NCBI GenBank assembly: GCA_020137815.1
Contig: CM035355.1
Coordinates: 3,330,847-3,394,846, forward strand
Length of the DNA: 64,000 nucleotides
Direction: 5' to 3'
Source of the DNA: Hormiphora californensis
Taxonomy: Eukaryota; Ctenophora; Tentaculata; Cydippida; Pleurobrachiidae
Positions 47,026 through 61,500 of the stretch are shown in pieces. Every line of letters begins with the position of its first letter. The first letter of the stretch is position 1. A model generated the notes under the pieces. It was not told the origin of the DNA, made no database searches, and worked only from the letters and a program-made list of their open reading frames with translations. A program made the translations under genes and the position numbers.

Positions 47026-48229
47026 CTAAACAAGAGCGGATTTACAGGGTCGGGTAAAGGACGTATCAGCGAAACTAAAAGGGTTCAACTTGGTAGCGAC
47101 TGTTCTGGGTTGGATTGTCCCCCCTGGTCCTCCTGTGTTCTGGATCCCGTTAACATCTCGACTTATCGCTGAAACTATTCTCCGCCGGGCAAAGTTCTTA
47201 AAATCCCTGTTTACTAAAGTGTACAAAATGGGATTCCCCACACTGTTGGTGAAGAACAGATACGTTGCTAGGCGACCATATAGATCAGGTAGACTAGTCC
47301 CCCCAAGCATGTGGGCTATATTAGGTACCCAGCTAATCAATATAACTGATGAAAGTGCACCTAGTGTCAGGAATGTCCGTTTCATCCCCCGGTCCTTTCG
47401 TTTTCGGACAGTGTTATTTGGTGTCGTGTGGGCCCGGACACTCACCTTTCTAATCTGGATTCTCCGGGCTATCTGGGTTCTTGACACGTGACACAACACG
47501 AGGTGTGACGTCATGACAATGGCAGTGGGTGCAATTAGCAGGACTGACACGTACAGGTACTTCTCGACCACGTGTAGGACGGAAAAGTTGAACTCACAGA
47601 ACCCTGTCTCAACAGAGAACATGGAGGGTGCGGATCCAACTAGGAGTCTGAGTGAGAGGACAAAGCTGTAGAGCCATATCATGAGGGATATGGCAGTGAA
47701 CCGTGATGCGGGATTATTATAGTCTCTCAGGGGTCTAATCCCCTGGATCATCCGGTGTATGGAGATGGTAGTAACGAAGTTAACAGAGGAAAGGAGGAGG
47801 AAGAGTCGGAGGGCAGCCCCCGCTCGACAGAGGGCAGGTCCAAAACACCAGTATTTGCTGAGGTTGGTGACCAGGATGGGACTAATGATAAGGAGAGAGT
47901 AAAGTCCGTCTGCTGCGGAGAGGTTTCGAGCAAAGATTAGTCCCCATTTATCTAATCTGTAGGAATAATGAAGGTAGAAATTAATTAGAAACTGATATAA
48001 GAACTCATGAATTTCAGATATCAGGAGATTGAACTCGTTGAACGATATTAGGGATGTGGATATATAGGACTCACCTAAAACTCCTATATCTGAAGGTGAG
48101 ACTGACAACAAAAGCGTTGGCCAGGACCCCGCTACACATCATGATGAGAGTGTAGAACACCAGAAGAAGTCGGGTGTAGTCACTCGTTACCCTGTCATAG
48201 TCAGGAGTAGACGAGACTCGACCCTCCAT
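47026..48229 (-). CDS. Class A (rhodopsin-type) GPCR
   Basis: Two exons, 48229-48075 and 47956-47026, give 361 residues. Exon 1 holds the N-terminus (MEGRVSSTPDYDRV) and helix 1, FYTLIMMCSGVLANAFVVSL, with the family Asn in GVLANA. Helix 2 has ARNLSAADGLYSLL, matching the LAxxD position. Conserved cysteines are in KYWCFGPALCRAG and TGFCEFNF. Helix 3 ends SIHRMIQ, so HRM stands where DRY is usual. The third inner loop is Arg/Lys-rich (RRIQIRKVSVRAH; RKRKDRGMKR). Helix 6 has SWVPN in the CWxP position and helix 7 NSVGNPILYTLVNRDF, a clean NPxxY. The receptor should signal through G proteins; the ligand is unknown. Its promoter side faces the hairpin-rich palindrome at 49 kb. Confidence 0.93.
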
Positions 48230-48627
48230 AACACCCTACTACTATCAGCTGTAGTACTAGCTAGTTTCATAGGGGGAGAGAAGGTGAGGAGGGGCCGAAA
48301 AGAAGGGATGAGTCACATGGAACAAAGTTGGTCTAAAAGATTTAAGCTAGAAAGATTAAAGACTAAAAGCAGTTTTATTTTCGCTCACGGAGGTTTTTTG
48401 CACCAGCAAAATCAAAATTCATTTAGCATGCTACAGCATTGATGCCGGTCCTTTTATATCATGAGACGACAACCGGATAAAGCATATAAATTGTAATATT
48501 TTGTACTGATGGAGCTACATTTTAAATCAACTAATATCTTTATCTAGTAGAAATTGCATTTTTTATGACATTTACTCTCTGTCTCTCTGTCTCTCTGTCT
48601 TTCTCTGTCTTTCTCTGTCTCTCTCTG

Positions 48628-48731
<104 letters not shown>

Positions 48732-48980
48732 GGGGGATGGTTAAGTGTTCTTGGATAGGAATACGAGAATCATATATGGAAGGAAAGAAGGTTATAACTT
48801 GCTTGTAACTGGTTATAAGCACTACAGCAAAAAACATCGCGTTGGTTTTAAAAGGAATAAGAGATGTCCCAGTCCCGACAGCTGTATCAAATCGTTCTAA
48901 AATACAGTTAAAGAGAATTCTTAAATATCATGCAACTAGCTTCTATTGGCCGGAGCCACAATTCAAATAGATAATATATG

Positions 48981-49497
48981 ATTAGATGACTGGTTAAAAT
49001 GGTCTATTACTTTTTAGTGCACGAGGCCGAAGGCCGAGTGCTCTAAATACAACAATAATGAACCGAGACCGACAGGTCGAGGTAGATCCTTTTACTTAGC
49101 TGCCGAGCCTGCGAGGCACGCTAAGTGTAACTACTGAGCGAGCCTGCGAGCTCTGTAGTTGTACTTTTGGGCCGAGCCTGCGAGGCCTAAAAGTGAAAGA
49201 ATCTTAACACGGGGGATTACGGGGGCTCGAATAGATCGCCCGTATAGATCGCCCGTACCAGTCGCCCGTACATTTGCTTTGCGCATTACGTTTCATCGCA
49301 CTTTCACCACAAAAAGGTACATGCGCGTTACGCGTATGTGTTTTGTTGTGGTGAAAGTGTGGTGAAACGTAATGCGCAAAGCAAATGTACGGGCGACTGG
49401 TACGGGCGATTGGTACGGGCGTCTCATCCGGGCCCCCGTAATCCGCTGCCTTAACATTATTGTTGTGTAATAGAGCATGTAAAAGCAGTCATCTAAT
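48981..49497. mobile_element. Palindromic element with hairpins in one arm
   Basis: The ends are ATTAGATGACTG and CAGTCATCTAAT. Arms pair through TCTATTAC, ACAACAATAATG, GGATTACGGGGGC, CGCCCGTACCAGTCGCCCGT and ACATTTGCTTTGCGCATTAC, with a centre near 49320. The left arm carries 38 nt (49011-49048) and 143 nt (49061-49203) with no counterpart on the right. Both extra pieces consist of hairpins. Confidence 0.8.
49011..49203. other. Cluster of five hairpins with a shared GA..GA motif
   Basis: H1: TTTAG-T-GCAC, loop GAGGCCGAAGGCCGA, GTGC-T-CTAAA. H2: ACC-GA-GACC-GACA-GGTC-GA-GGT. H3: CTTAGC-TGCC, loop GAGCCTGCGA, GGCA-C-GCTAAG. H4: AACTAC-T-GAGC, loop GAGCCTGCGA, GCTC-T-GTAGTT. H5: ACTTTT-G-GGCC, same loop, GGCC-T-AAAAGT. 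The stems differ but stay paired. GA faces GA in each, suiting tandem sheared G-A pairs in RNA or single-stranded DNA. Confidence 0.8.
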
Positions 49498-49550
49498 TTT
49501 ATTAGATGATTTTGAAAACAAACTGAGTGAAAGAGATAAAGATTGAGTGA

Positions 49551-49569
49551 GAGAGAGAGAGAAAGAGAA

Positions 49570-49635
<66 letters not shown>

Positions 49636-49796
49636 GCGTGTGCAGTAGTCACTACTGCACACTGTGCACACGCCCTAACCCTTATCTTTTCTTCCCCTCT
49701 GCAACTATAGGTCACGTGATCGTCACGTGATGGCACCACACCAATGAGCGTCCTGCATCTGCTTTCCCTCTCTGCCTTCGATTCTCTCTTTTCCTA

Positions 49797-49829
<33 letters not shown>

Positions 49830-49834
49830 TTCTC

Positions 49835-49919
<85 letters not shown>

Positions 49920-49921
49920 AC
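49551..49921. repeat. (GA)n and (TC)n tracts flanking a short inverted repeat
   Basis: A (GA)n tract (49551-49636), then TGTGCAGTAGTCACTACTGCACA near 49639-49661 as a small palindrome, then (TC)n with a (CA)n insert (49795-49920). Confidence 0.85.
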
Positions 49922-50380
49922 TTCATTTCATCTTTATCCCGTTTACTCAGTTTGTAATGTTTGTAATGTTCACACTGTGTGCGTGTGGACTAGAAAGTGT
50001 TTAATTTTTCACATACCACTGCAGCGGTATTTTACTTTATAATTACTAGTGTTTTTGCAGTGGTCTAAAATTTCACAGTACACTTTAACCACCGGAAACG
50101 GCGTACTGTGAAAACTTAGATAACCGGTTAAAATTGTCTAATAAAATTTTTGCGGGCCATAATTTTTCAACAGTGATTTATGAGACCGAAAAGTGAAACT
50201 TTGATAACTAAAATCTGACAGTGACACAGACAAAGATATAGATGTACCCATGTAGGTGGGTTTCACGCTGGGCGACCATGAAGTAATGTTGAAATGCGAC
50301 AGGTAAAAGTAAAAATGAATCAAGTTTTAATGAAGTTTTAATTAAAATTAATGATGGTATTCATTGATCTCAATTAAAAC

Positions 50381-50450
50381 CCTGCACCGCCATGGAGTCC
50401 ATAGTTTCATTTAATTTAAAATGAATCTATGGACTCCATGACGGTGCAGT
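50381..50450. repeat. Short inverted repeat
   Basis: CTGCACCGCCATGGAGTCCA near 50381 and TGGACTCCATGACGGTGCAG near 50430 pair around an AT-rich loop. Apart from this and the (TC)n tract at 51222-51456, no gene is seen from 49922 to 52090. Confidence 0.75.
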
Positions 50451-51221
50451 GTTCTGATGCCAATATTTTCTCCCAATCCAATCGGCCGGGTTAATGATGA
50501 GACTGCCGACGGGTTATCTTGCTGGACCCATCCGGGCCATCATGCACATGGTCACTATAATACGTTACTATAATACGCGTTGTGGGAACATTATGGGTGA
50601 GCCAGCTGTCTCACTGAGCCGCTGCAGGGAGAGAGTTTGAACAATTGCCGATAACGTACCCACTGATTATTCCAGTATATTATATTCTGCCCCATCAATG
50701 TCATCATTGCGATTATTATAACGGTGTCATTCTCTCTAGGACCAGCTGAGCTGGGATAATGGGATCGCGATAAAACCGACAAATTCACCGGTTGACGTAA
50801 ATCGGTTTAATATGCGTTGAATCTCATAATAATGTGACGCGATGTATATGCAGTTTGGAAACCTCGTACCAACCCCCAGAAAAAGTACCAGACGACTTCT
50901 GTTGCAAATAAAAAAAGGGGGTTATCCAATGGGTGCCGCCAGAGTTTATTTTTTGGACACCTGCGACGATAGGATCACGTCGAGTTCTTCGGAATGACTT
51001 CTGATTTATTTGAATAGTTTCTCACTCTGTTTTATTAAAAACAAAAGCCATAAGTTATTGAATCTTGCAAATTAAGCACACGTCGTTTAATTAATATTAG
51101 TAATACACGAGAGGTGAACCTCTGAAAGTTAAAAAGAGACCACCCAATTACGATTTATTAAGCGAACAGCTATGTTTACCCATACTTCATGTCGTCCCTT
51201 TAGTTTCCCCATTTGTATTTA

Positions 51222-51456
<235 letters not shown>

Positions 51457-52003
51457 CCACACATTATCACTCTGTCTGTGTCTGCTTTCTCTATCCTGTC
51501 TGCTCGTGTGCTGCAGTGGGCTAAAATTAAGATTCGCTAAGTTAGGGCGAGCTAATATATTAATTACTTCTAACCTCACATGTACACTTGCAGTGTGGCT
51601 TTTCCCTCGTTTTTCCCGTGGCAGGTGAATAGACGTGCAAGCAGTTTATTGAGCTTTATTTTAAAATTAAACCCACTCCACTGTAGCGAAGTGTCAATGC
51701 TGCACTTTTCACAATTTGTCATTTTAAGCTTTACATCTGATCTGGTCAATGTGAAATAATCCCATCTGTAAAATGTGTAAAAAGTAAAATATACATGTGT
51801 ACTATTCGTCTGTTGTCTGGTATTCTTTAGTTAGTCTGGGAGCTCATGTGTACAAGTTTTAGTAATTGTTTGAAACTAGCACCTGTTTTTTTCCATACTG
51901 ATATTATACTGTAAACTTTCACCGCAACCGTGGTATCTCCGCCATTCGGATATTTTTGTCTTTCACTTTATTATCTTGTCTTGCTCGACCCTGGACCTCT
52001 CTT

Positions 52004-52037
52004 ACAAATATTGTAAAGGAGGGTCAGAACATAACAA
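52004..52037 (+). repeat. Interspersed motif, copy 3
   Basis: ATTGTAAAGGAGGGTCAGAA, followed by CATAACAAG and preceded by TTGCTCGACCC. It lies just upstream of the Ig receptor start. Confidence 0.55.
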
Positions 52038-52090
52038 GTATTATCTAGGTGTTATCTGTTTTTGCATCTGAATTAGTGTTAATGTAAAAT

Positions 52091-54228
52091 ATGGTTTGGA
52101 AGGTTATTATTCTTGGTTTGGTGGTCTTGGAAACTGGTGGGCAACAAATAACCGATGATTTAGATTCCTTTACTAAGTCTGCAAGGTTATTGTTAATATT
52201 GACACAATATGATCTATTATGATTTTGCTGTATTTTAGACATAGGGTAAGCTGGGGCGAAAGTGGCCCATTTTTAACGTTTTAGGTTCTAAAATACGCAA
52301 TTTATACAACAGGAAGAAAAAAATTATATAGGCTATCCAATGAAACCTTTTCCTTTCAGCCGAGCTAAATTTTAAAATCTACAAGTTTTATTTAATGGGT
52401 TAATTAATCAATTCAAATAATTTGGTGAGGCATTTTTTGGAAAATTTGCACCGGGGCAAAGTGGCCCAAGCCAATAGCATTGCTCGATTTTATCACGTGC
52501 CTGGTGTTGTTAGACGAAACGATCAAACTAGGGGCAAAATGGCCCATGTTCTGCACCGGAACATGGGCCACTTTGCCCCTAATTTGATCGTCTGTACTAC
52601 ATTTTTGTGCATTCCAATGTCACGTGGTATTGCAGGCGCCATTTCATTGGTCCTAGAGGTGGGCCAATTTGCCCCAGACCGGACCACTTTGCCCCGGAGA
52701 GTGGGCCATATTCGCCCCGATTTCACAAAATTGACAATTAAGACAACAAAAATGCCAATTTCTTCAAAAATTTTTATACCAAGTTTTAGAGAATTATAAA
52801 GCCTAACTGGCAGTTTTTGCAAAACTAAAATCGGCCAACCCAAACAGAAGTGACAGCAGTTTTAAAGCGAAAATTCGGAACAGAACGAGCAGGTCTCCGC
52901 TGGAGAAAAAGTCACGTGACCACATGTAATAACTAGGGCCACTTTGCCCCATACATGGGCCACTTTACCCCGCGGGCCATTTCACCCCAGCTTACCCTAC
53001 AGTCAAAACTCGATTTACCAGAAATTTCCTCTCGGTAGACCCTTGATCGTGCAAAAATCATACCCCCGAGAAGCCCAAGTTTGACTGTTTTTGATAACAG
53101 TTTTTCTACAATTTCAGTTCTGTATCACAGCCGCCCCCGGTTCCAGTGGATCAGGGGGATATCCACATAACACACATTGACACTGGGCCTGATAATGTAA
53201 GTGAAAATGGGATGAATAATACAATTGGATCAACTAAAACACCCGTTGTTTAACCACGTATATATATTTTAAATTCTCTGCGCATGACGGTATGACCATA
53301 TAATACCAGCTAAAATCATGGACTCTAGGTGTTTCTAGCGTTGCCACACAATGACTCCCTTCGACTGGTGTGTTCCTATTCGGGGGAAGAGGAACAAGCT
53401 CCCACCAACTTAACATGGTCATACGCAGGTAATAAAACATAATTATGATATAAGAAACATTTAATTTTATAGCTGTTTGTATATTGATTCATTTCTCTAG
53501 GCACAATTCTTTTGATTAATATAAACAATTTGTCTTGGACTAGTCTAATAAGAACGGGATATTAACTTCTAAACAATCCAAACAAATTGCTATAAACAAT
53601 GCACTATATCATTGGGCAATGATATATAACTTGTTTCACACCTATACATATCTCAATATATTAAGTGCTATACCACTTATTCCTTGTCGGGTTAATGTGC
53701 TATCTATAACATCAGGTGCAATATTGAAACAAGCACAGCTGGGCCGATATGTCACCAGTGCAGAGGTGACGGTTACCGGGGGAACCGCAGAATCAGCCGG
53801 AATGTACAAATGTTACAGTGACTCCAATGGGGTTTCCAAAAATGTTACAGTTTATACATACGATCCGCGTAAGTAGAAATTCATTGCAACATGACACGAG
53901 TATATCATACAAAGCACAAAAGCGTAGCGGCCCAACCCCGTGTGAGGGGGCGCACAGAGCATTGGCCTAACCCTCATTTCTTTCAACGAGAACTGTGCTC
54001 AGAGCACTGGCCTGACAGGCGTGAACAGAGGGGCATGAGACGTGCCCAAAGTAGGTTATCAAATACAATAAAGCTACTTGACACATTGGCTAGATATCAA
54101 GTGATACAAATGAAAAGCTTTTCTCGCTATCATTCTACTAAGCATGAGCATCTCTTTTCTATTTTGCAGTACCACCTGTCAAGTGAAGCTTCTCTTTCAT
54201 ATTGTTATCTTTCTCTCTCTTTCTCTCT

Positions 54229-54287
<59 letters not shown>

Positions 54288-55293
54288 CTTCTCTTTCTCT
54301 CTCTTTTTTTCTCTCTCCCTCCCTGGGGGAGGGGCAAAAAGAAGTCGCGGACGTACTGCTGCAGTCTACGGCCTGGCGTCTATTCTATGAGTGTATGGCA
54401 TAGTGACTGTATGCTGTTGCCCCCAGCACTCTCCCTAACCACTAGCCACCCTAGTAACCACTCTAGTAACCTAACCACCGCCACAGGAGGGGTTAGCACC
54501 AAGAAAGTGTCCGTTAGGAAGGGTAGTAGTGAAACTCTCTCCTTCAAGAGTCCCGTCCAACCTCCTGAGATTAGTATCCTATACACTGGTAAAATATTGA
54601 AATTGATGAAGTCATCTCCCTCTATACTACAAAGCTATCAACTACTACAAAACTATCAACTATTCTCTGTACTTCTCCGTCCCTCTCCAACTCTAGTCTC
54701 TCTATCTCTCTATTTCTACAGCTCTTGACAGGTCCCATCTCAATTGAGGCGTTATGATCATATGAGAGTCATATGAAGCGTTACCAATTAAAATGACATG
54801 ACATTTAAATATAGATTGGACCATACAACCAATTAAAATGTCGTTCCCTTTCTAAGTTGTTCACCGAGGCTCCTACAGAAGAAGCACTGGCAGGTTGCAA
54901 CATATCAGTCAGTCGAACTAACAGAGGGAATTATCTTGAGAGAGGGTGGTCTGGTGACATACACTATCCAGAACGCTACTAGCCATGGTAAGACTATATA
55001 TTGTAGAAATTCAAGCATTTAGGGTAAGACGACAGTATAAATCAGTTATCTTAGAAAACCAAGCATCTATGGTAAGAGCCAAGAGGACATATTAATTATT
55101 GTAGAAAATCAAGCATTTTGATTTAGGGTGGTTTCTAATTCTTAGGGGAAGCTAGAAAATACTAAATAGTTAATATGAAGGAATCGAGACATGCCGAGAT
55201 CAGTTTTATTCCCCTCTTGGGATAATGAGGGGCGAAGGGAGCACTTCAGTCGCCGCGTCAACGAGGGGGGGGGAGAGCGATAGAGAGAAGAGA

Positions 55294-55342
<49 letters not shown>

Positions 55343-55389
55343 TAGAAACAGAGAGGGAGAGAGAGAGAGAGAGAGATAGAGAAAGATAG

Positions 55390-55434
<45 letters not shown>

Positions 55435-55437
55435 TAG

Positions 55438-55512
<75 letters not shown>

Positions 55513-55514
55513 AG

Positions 55515-55552
<38 letters not shown>

Positions 55553-58500
55553 AAGATAGAAACAGAGAGGGAGAGAGAGAGATGGTATTCTTGAGTAGAG
55601 AGAAAATCAGATAAATACGAGATACTGCGGAGAAGCCACATAACAAGTATTAAAGTGCAAATAAAATTGCTATCTTGCAATAAGTTCACTTTATTTATTT
55701 GGAATATGTATTACTAATTACTAGTACCAAAATATGTTACGTAATTAAACAATTCTGAATGTGGTAAGTTTTATTAATCATAATCACTAATCATCATTTA
55801 ATTTTAATAAATTTCACTAAATTATTTGTATTTATTTATCTATTATTATAAACTAACTTAATTTTCAGGTTATTATGAGTTTACCCTTTCCTTTGCTGAT
55901 GTAAACCTAAAAAGAGGATTCTTTCTCAACGTCCACTCTGCACCAGAGCTGGTATTGTTTCACGGTGCTCCTGATTTCATCAGGGTAAGTTTAGTTACTG
56001 AATTGAATTATTTTAAACGATTCGAGCCTGAAGTTTATTTTTGGCTAGACAAATTCTACAGAAGTTTTAACTAATATCATTAAACTGCAGTATGACCGAG
56101 AGGTGGAGGTGCGATTGTTTGTAAAGGTAAACGGCTACCCAGCACCCCGGATATCATGGATTCAGGAAAAATGCTGTCCACGGCAAACTAAACCAATCGA
56201 TATCACAGTAAGATAATAAGATGATGAATTATCATAAAACAAGAATACTACTTGGTCCTGTTTAGAGCTGGGCAGAGTAATGTTAATGCCATTGTACCGC
56301 TCTAAAAACCATTCTAAACAGCTCTCGACGGGTAAAGACGTATAAGAAACATTTATAATAATCCGTACGTCTTAAAATTATCCACGGAACACATAGAGGG
56401 AGGGAGGTTTGATAGTTACATGTGTCTTTGCAATCAAAGGATTCCATTGTGATGTCAGAATATGGGACATGGCACATGTGCTCGAGCATTTTAATGAATT
56501 TCCAGATCGCGTCAACGGTTTAAATTTAACAACCATCCATGACGCCACATTAACTGCACTATACTTTCTGATTTTAAATAAATTTAAAGCCATAAAAAAT
56601 TATCCTATCCAGGAGCTAATAAAAAACGCAGAGGAATTCCGATACTACCAAGTCCTGAATGACGGTTCAGATCTCAACTTACATGGTGGAGGACTGAGGT
56701 TTAATGGAAGCTATTGGATGACTGCTACAAACCAGCATGGCAGTGTGACTTCAGAGAAAACACAATATAGACTCATGGTAAGGATGGTAGGATACCACAA
56801 CAACAAGAAAAAGATACATATCATATATATTTTATTATGTTAATGAAATAATTTAACAAAATGAATATACTGAATAATTAATATTTCTAGACATGAGTAA
56901 TAAATGTCATCGTGATAAGTAGCAATTATACCTTATTCATTTTGTTTAATAAGCAATCAAAAGTGAAAGACATGTGCAAAATTTTCGTTTTGTTGTACGA
57001 TTCGTTTAGAGAACGCTGCACCTATCGTCGCCGCCCCAAATCTTTTATCTTCCATGGCTGTCACTACCTATCCAATTTTATCAAGATTATACTGCTTAGA
57101 GCTAGAGAATTCATTGATTATATATGACAGATACAAACACAATCAAATTGGGAAATGGGCATGGCTTAAAAACAACTACTTTATAACATGTTTCAGGGAT
57201 ATGGTATTTCCCTGGTGTGGGGTTCACACACTAATATGGAACAGGTCGTACAGTTTGAGCACACAGGAGTCTTCAAAATCACCTGTAAAGTTAAAGCTAA
57301 CTCCATATCTTCAGCAAATATTGGTATGTAGTTAAAGTTATAATGAAGTTATAATGAAGTTATAATGAAGTTATAATGAAGTTATAATGAAGTTATAGGC
57401 GTAATCAAAACATGAAAAACACTATCTAAACACAATTAAATCCACAGTTTGGTTTAAAGACGGGGTGGTGTTGGAGGGAGTTAAAAACGAAACGGACCGT
57501 TCAAAAGAAGATACAATAGCGAACACAATCCAGGTATTCGACAAAGCAGAACAAAAGGTGTTTGTTCATAACGTATATGAATACTTAATGGCTTGTAGGG
57601 GGGGCTCTCTCTAGGCGAGAGTGAGAAATATATAAAGTCCATTTTTATTCAACTGTTCACCCTCCAACTCGTGCGCGTGCGATATTTTAATTTACGCTGC
57701 GCGCGCTACACGTTAACATGTGATAGACGCGCAAAACATTTCCGCGCACGACTTTGGGGGGTGAACAGTTGAAAAAAAATGGAGTATATTGCATCAGCAG
57801 TACCAATATGATATACTTGAGTTACTTTTGAGTTATTGGGTAATGAGCGGCGTGACCTACATAATGCTAGTATGTATATTCATCGAAGGAAAAATCTGAT
57901 AAAATTTATGGCCTTGACTCCCATTAAAACACCTTATATGACTACTTTAAACGATATACTAATGTGACCATGAGTAACCCTCCATGTGACTCTCCATACG
58001 CCACCATGGTTTGCTGGTTATACCGGATTTATGTGCTTCGTTATACTTTTAGTAACTTGTACTTGTCATGACTTCCCCCTCAACCTGAAAAAAACATGGA
58101 CAATAATCTATATGTCATGATACTGGCAACATGAACAACAACTGACATTTGCCATGACGTGTCATGAACACATCACTTGAAACCACTTTAAACAGATTGA
58201 TATTTGATAACATCACTTCACACAGATTGAACGACCAGGACTGAGTGTGTCGGGAAAGTACAGCTGCAGAGCGGAGACGGACCTCCAGCAGACGTTATGG
58301 AGTTACAGCACTGTAGTTACCGTTGTGAAACAACCCAAAATAACCGTCACACCAAAGGTAAGAGTGTGTTATATTGCTCCTTCATAAATAAATATATTGC
58401 TCCTACATAAAAATACAAAGAAATTCAATTTATGAAGGAGCCATCGCATGTGCTAGTAAATTTCTGTGAGAACAATCTCTCTCCTCTAAAGAGCTGTCAT

Positions 58501-61500
58501 TAGAATATGCTGCTACACGTGTGACAAGGTTGTCAAAAAAAGAATTGGGTGCATGCTAAGGAGACCCGAGACATGTTTCGATATTGTCTTCACAGAGAGA
58601 AAGTAATTATGCAGGGCGGGGGTCAGTGACCATTATTAATTAACTTTTTTATATCATGTGCATATTCAAGATAAAAACCACAAAATTAGTTCAATAAAAT
58701 AGGCCGCTTTAACAAGGTGAATGCTCAATGCGTAACAAAGCCTCTACAACTTAATCAGGACGTTGTCTATCTCATAATATTTTCTCTCCCTCAACTTCCT
58801 CAACCCTCGATAACTCTGCAATTTGTCTGTACTATCTCGATCACTTACATATACGTAGAGAGAGAGGGCCTTTTTCTAGACTTCCCCTTCGTGTCTACAT
58901 GCCCCTAACGTTAGATTTTTCCCCCGCCCGGGTGAATGCCGAAGGCATTCACCCGGATGCCTTTTGCAAAAAGGCATAGGGGTTTAGAATTCGACAAGTT
59001 TACATACTAGTGAAGTGTCACGCTTTTTTTTCCTGTAACGTAACCCATCCATAGCAACCATCCAGTGCGGAGTGCTCAAAATATCATTTGAAATACTTCA
59101 CACACGCTCTAATCCAAATTGTCCACGAAGGCGACGCCCGCAAAGTTATTACAGTGCTGAAATGACGCACCTTCATTAGAACGCGCAGCCCGGCGCCGCG
59201 CGCCCCTAATTCCTGTTTGTAATTCATAACGTTCATCGCTCGTCATGTGTTCGTCATTACAATTGCACTCTGGTATTGTCATTGAATACATGAGGTTAGT
59301 TGAGTGGAGATCACATAGACTAGAATTAAAAGGAGCCTAATTAGGCAGCTCATATCACCTGCACTGTTCTGTCTCACCTTTCAGAATCTCATTAGGTCAT
59401 GGGTGATGGGATGTAATTAGGAGTGTCACATGCCAATGGCGGGGAAATACAGTACTATGGATACATAGTGCAAATATTCTTGTTGCTAATCAACACTGAT
59501 AGTCATTTCTCCTTCAAGATTTTTAAAAACGGACCCCCCTCCACTCCTATCAGGTTTATAAAGCAGCTATAGGATCGACGGTAATATTTTCCTGCAACGT
59601 TAGAAACATGGATGGAGACAGGGGAAGGGATTGGGATGTTCTGTACAAGCTAAGAGGAATAACTGGACCCGTGGCACACAATCAAACCACAGGTAGGTTG
59701 CCCTCCAATATTATTATAGCCTGTCGTCTAAAGGGGTCTAAAGGAGTTCTTATCGTTAATTATTATATAGGTACTTGCCAACGTCAACTGACAAGTTAAA
59801 TATGCCCCCCCTTGTTCAACTGGACATATTAGAATGATCTTGGATATAGAATTTAGAATTTTGATATCACTTATCCAATCAGAGTTCCCTGGGTAAGTCT
59901 ATATCCTGGATATCAGGGAATATATGCCTTCAATGATCACGAACCCCTCTTTTTCATATTTCACTTTCAGATGGTCTACTGTACATAAAGAATGTGACCC
60001 AGGACATGGTGGTTCGATGTGATACAGCTCCACAACCCCACATATCTCCACTGTTCGCCGATGGACTAGTCAGAATAGTGGATAGCCCTCCCATACAAGT
60101 CCAAATTCAGCCACAAAAAACGTAAGTTATAAATGAGCAACTCGTTATTCAGCAGCAGTTTTGAAACTGAAATGATGTATTATGGATTGACTGTTATTAA
60201 TTTTGTTACTGTGTGAAGTATAAACTTAAATCACTGATTTCTGATCACAGGAGCTATAGTGTTGGGGATACGATGTTGCTTCGGTGTGCCATTACCAAAG
60301 AAAAACTTGTCGACTCAACTACCACCTACTGGCGATGGAGTGGCAGTAGGAATAAAAGTGAAACTGAAATTTACTATCATCAACAATCTGGTATGTGGTA
60401 GGATCTTGAGAATATTTGTTGAGTAATGTGTCAACAAGAGGGTATATAGGGCAATAACCGAACCATCTTAACACGGCGTCATACACATTTCTATTTGGAA
60501 TTTCTATCTGGAATTTCTATTTGGAATTTCTATCTGGAAGAACCGCACGTGCAGATGCGCCGCGCCGCGGCTCATATTCACGTGCGATATTAAAGAGAGA
60601 GACGCACATAAACGTTATACGATTGTCTCTCACTCTCTCTGGAAAAACCGCACGTGCAGATGCGCCGCGCCGCGGCTCAAATTCACGTGCGTGTTATACA
60701 GATTCTGACAGAAAATACAAGCAAGAAATTCCAGGTGGAAATGTGTATGACGGACTGTTACAGTCCGTCATACACATTTCCACCTGGAATTTCTTGCTTG
60801 TATTTTCTGTCAGAATCGACCATGATAGCTGTCTACCTAGTGCCCGAGAAAATAAAATTCGTTGTGAGATCTATATTATAAAGTGCCCAAACAAATGAAC
60901 GTCGTGAGGAGTATGATGTAGTATCCCACGTGCAAATAGAGGGGGGTTGCCAAGGAGGTGCCATAGCCCCTACGCAGCGAGTGATTGATGGCTGCACGTG
61001 CGGGTTGGTGCAGCGGGTGAGAGGGGTGATTCTGGGTGAGGGAGAGCGTGGGGATTCAAGTCAACGGGTGCTCTACTCCAACGGGCTTTCTAGTTCACAA
61101 TATTAAGAGTTTGAACGTCTACAGATTTATAGGCAAACCTCGATGTGAAATGAAATAGATTTCTAAGAATCGATTGCAAAAGAAAATAAAAGTTTCTAGA
61201 AATTACGTAAATTTTCTCTTATTTGGAAATCTAAGCTCCATTTACTGGAAAATCATCTTTTTGCGTACCTTCTAAAAATGTTTGTTGAGGAGATTCTATA
61301 GTTAAGGAAAATGTTATATGCAGGCGAAATACGTAGCGTGAGAGCTCGTTGAGAGGACAACCTCCTGAGAAGCTCTTCAGTCTCTGTTAATGGTTTATAC
61401 CATTTAAATATGAGAGAGAGGGAGGAAGGGGGTTGCTGCTCCGCGATACCATTAACCATCTCATGACATTTCCGACGGTTTAAAACTGGCTAGCCAACCA

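Noticed and set aside
52237-52250. GTAAGC as the donor of receptor exon 1
   Set aside because: It belongs to the inserted transposon end, and reading from exon 1 to it meets a TGA stop.
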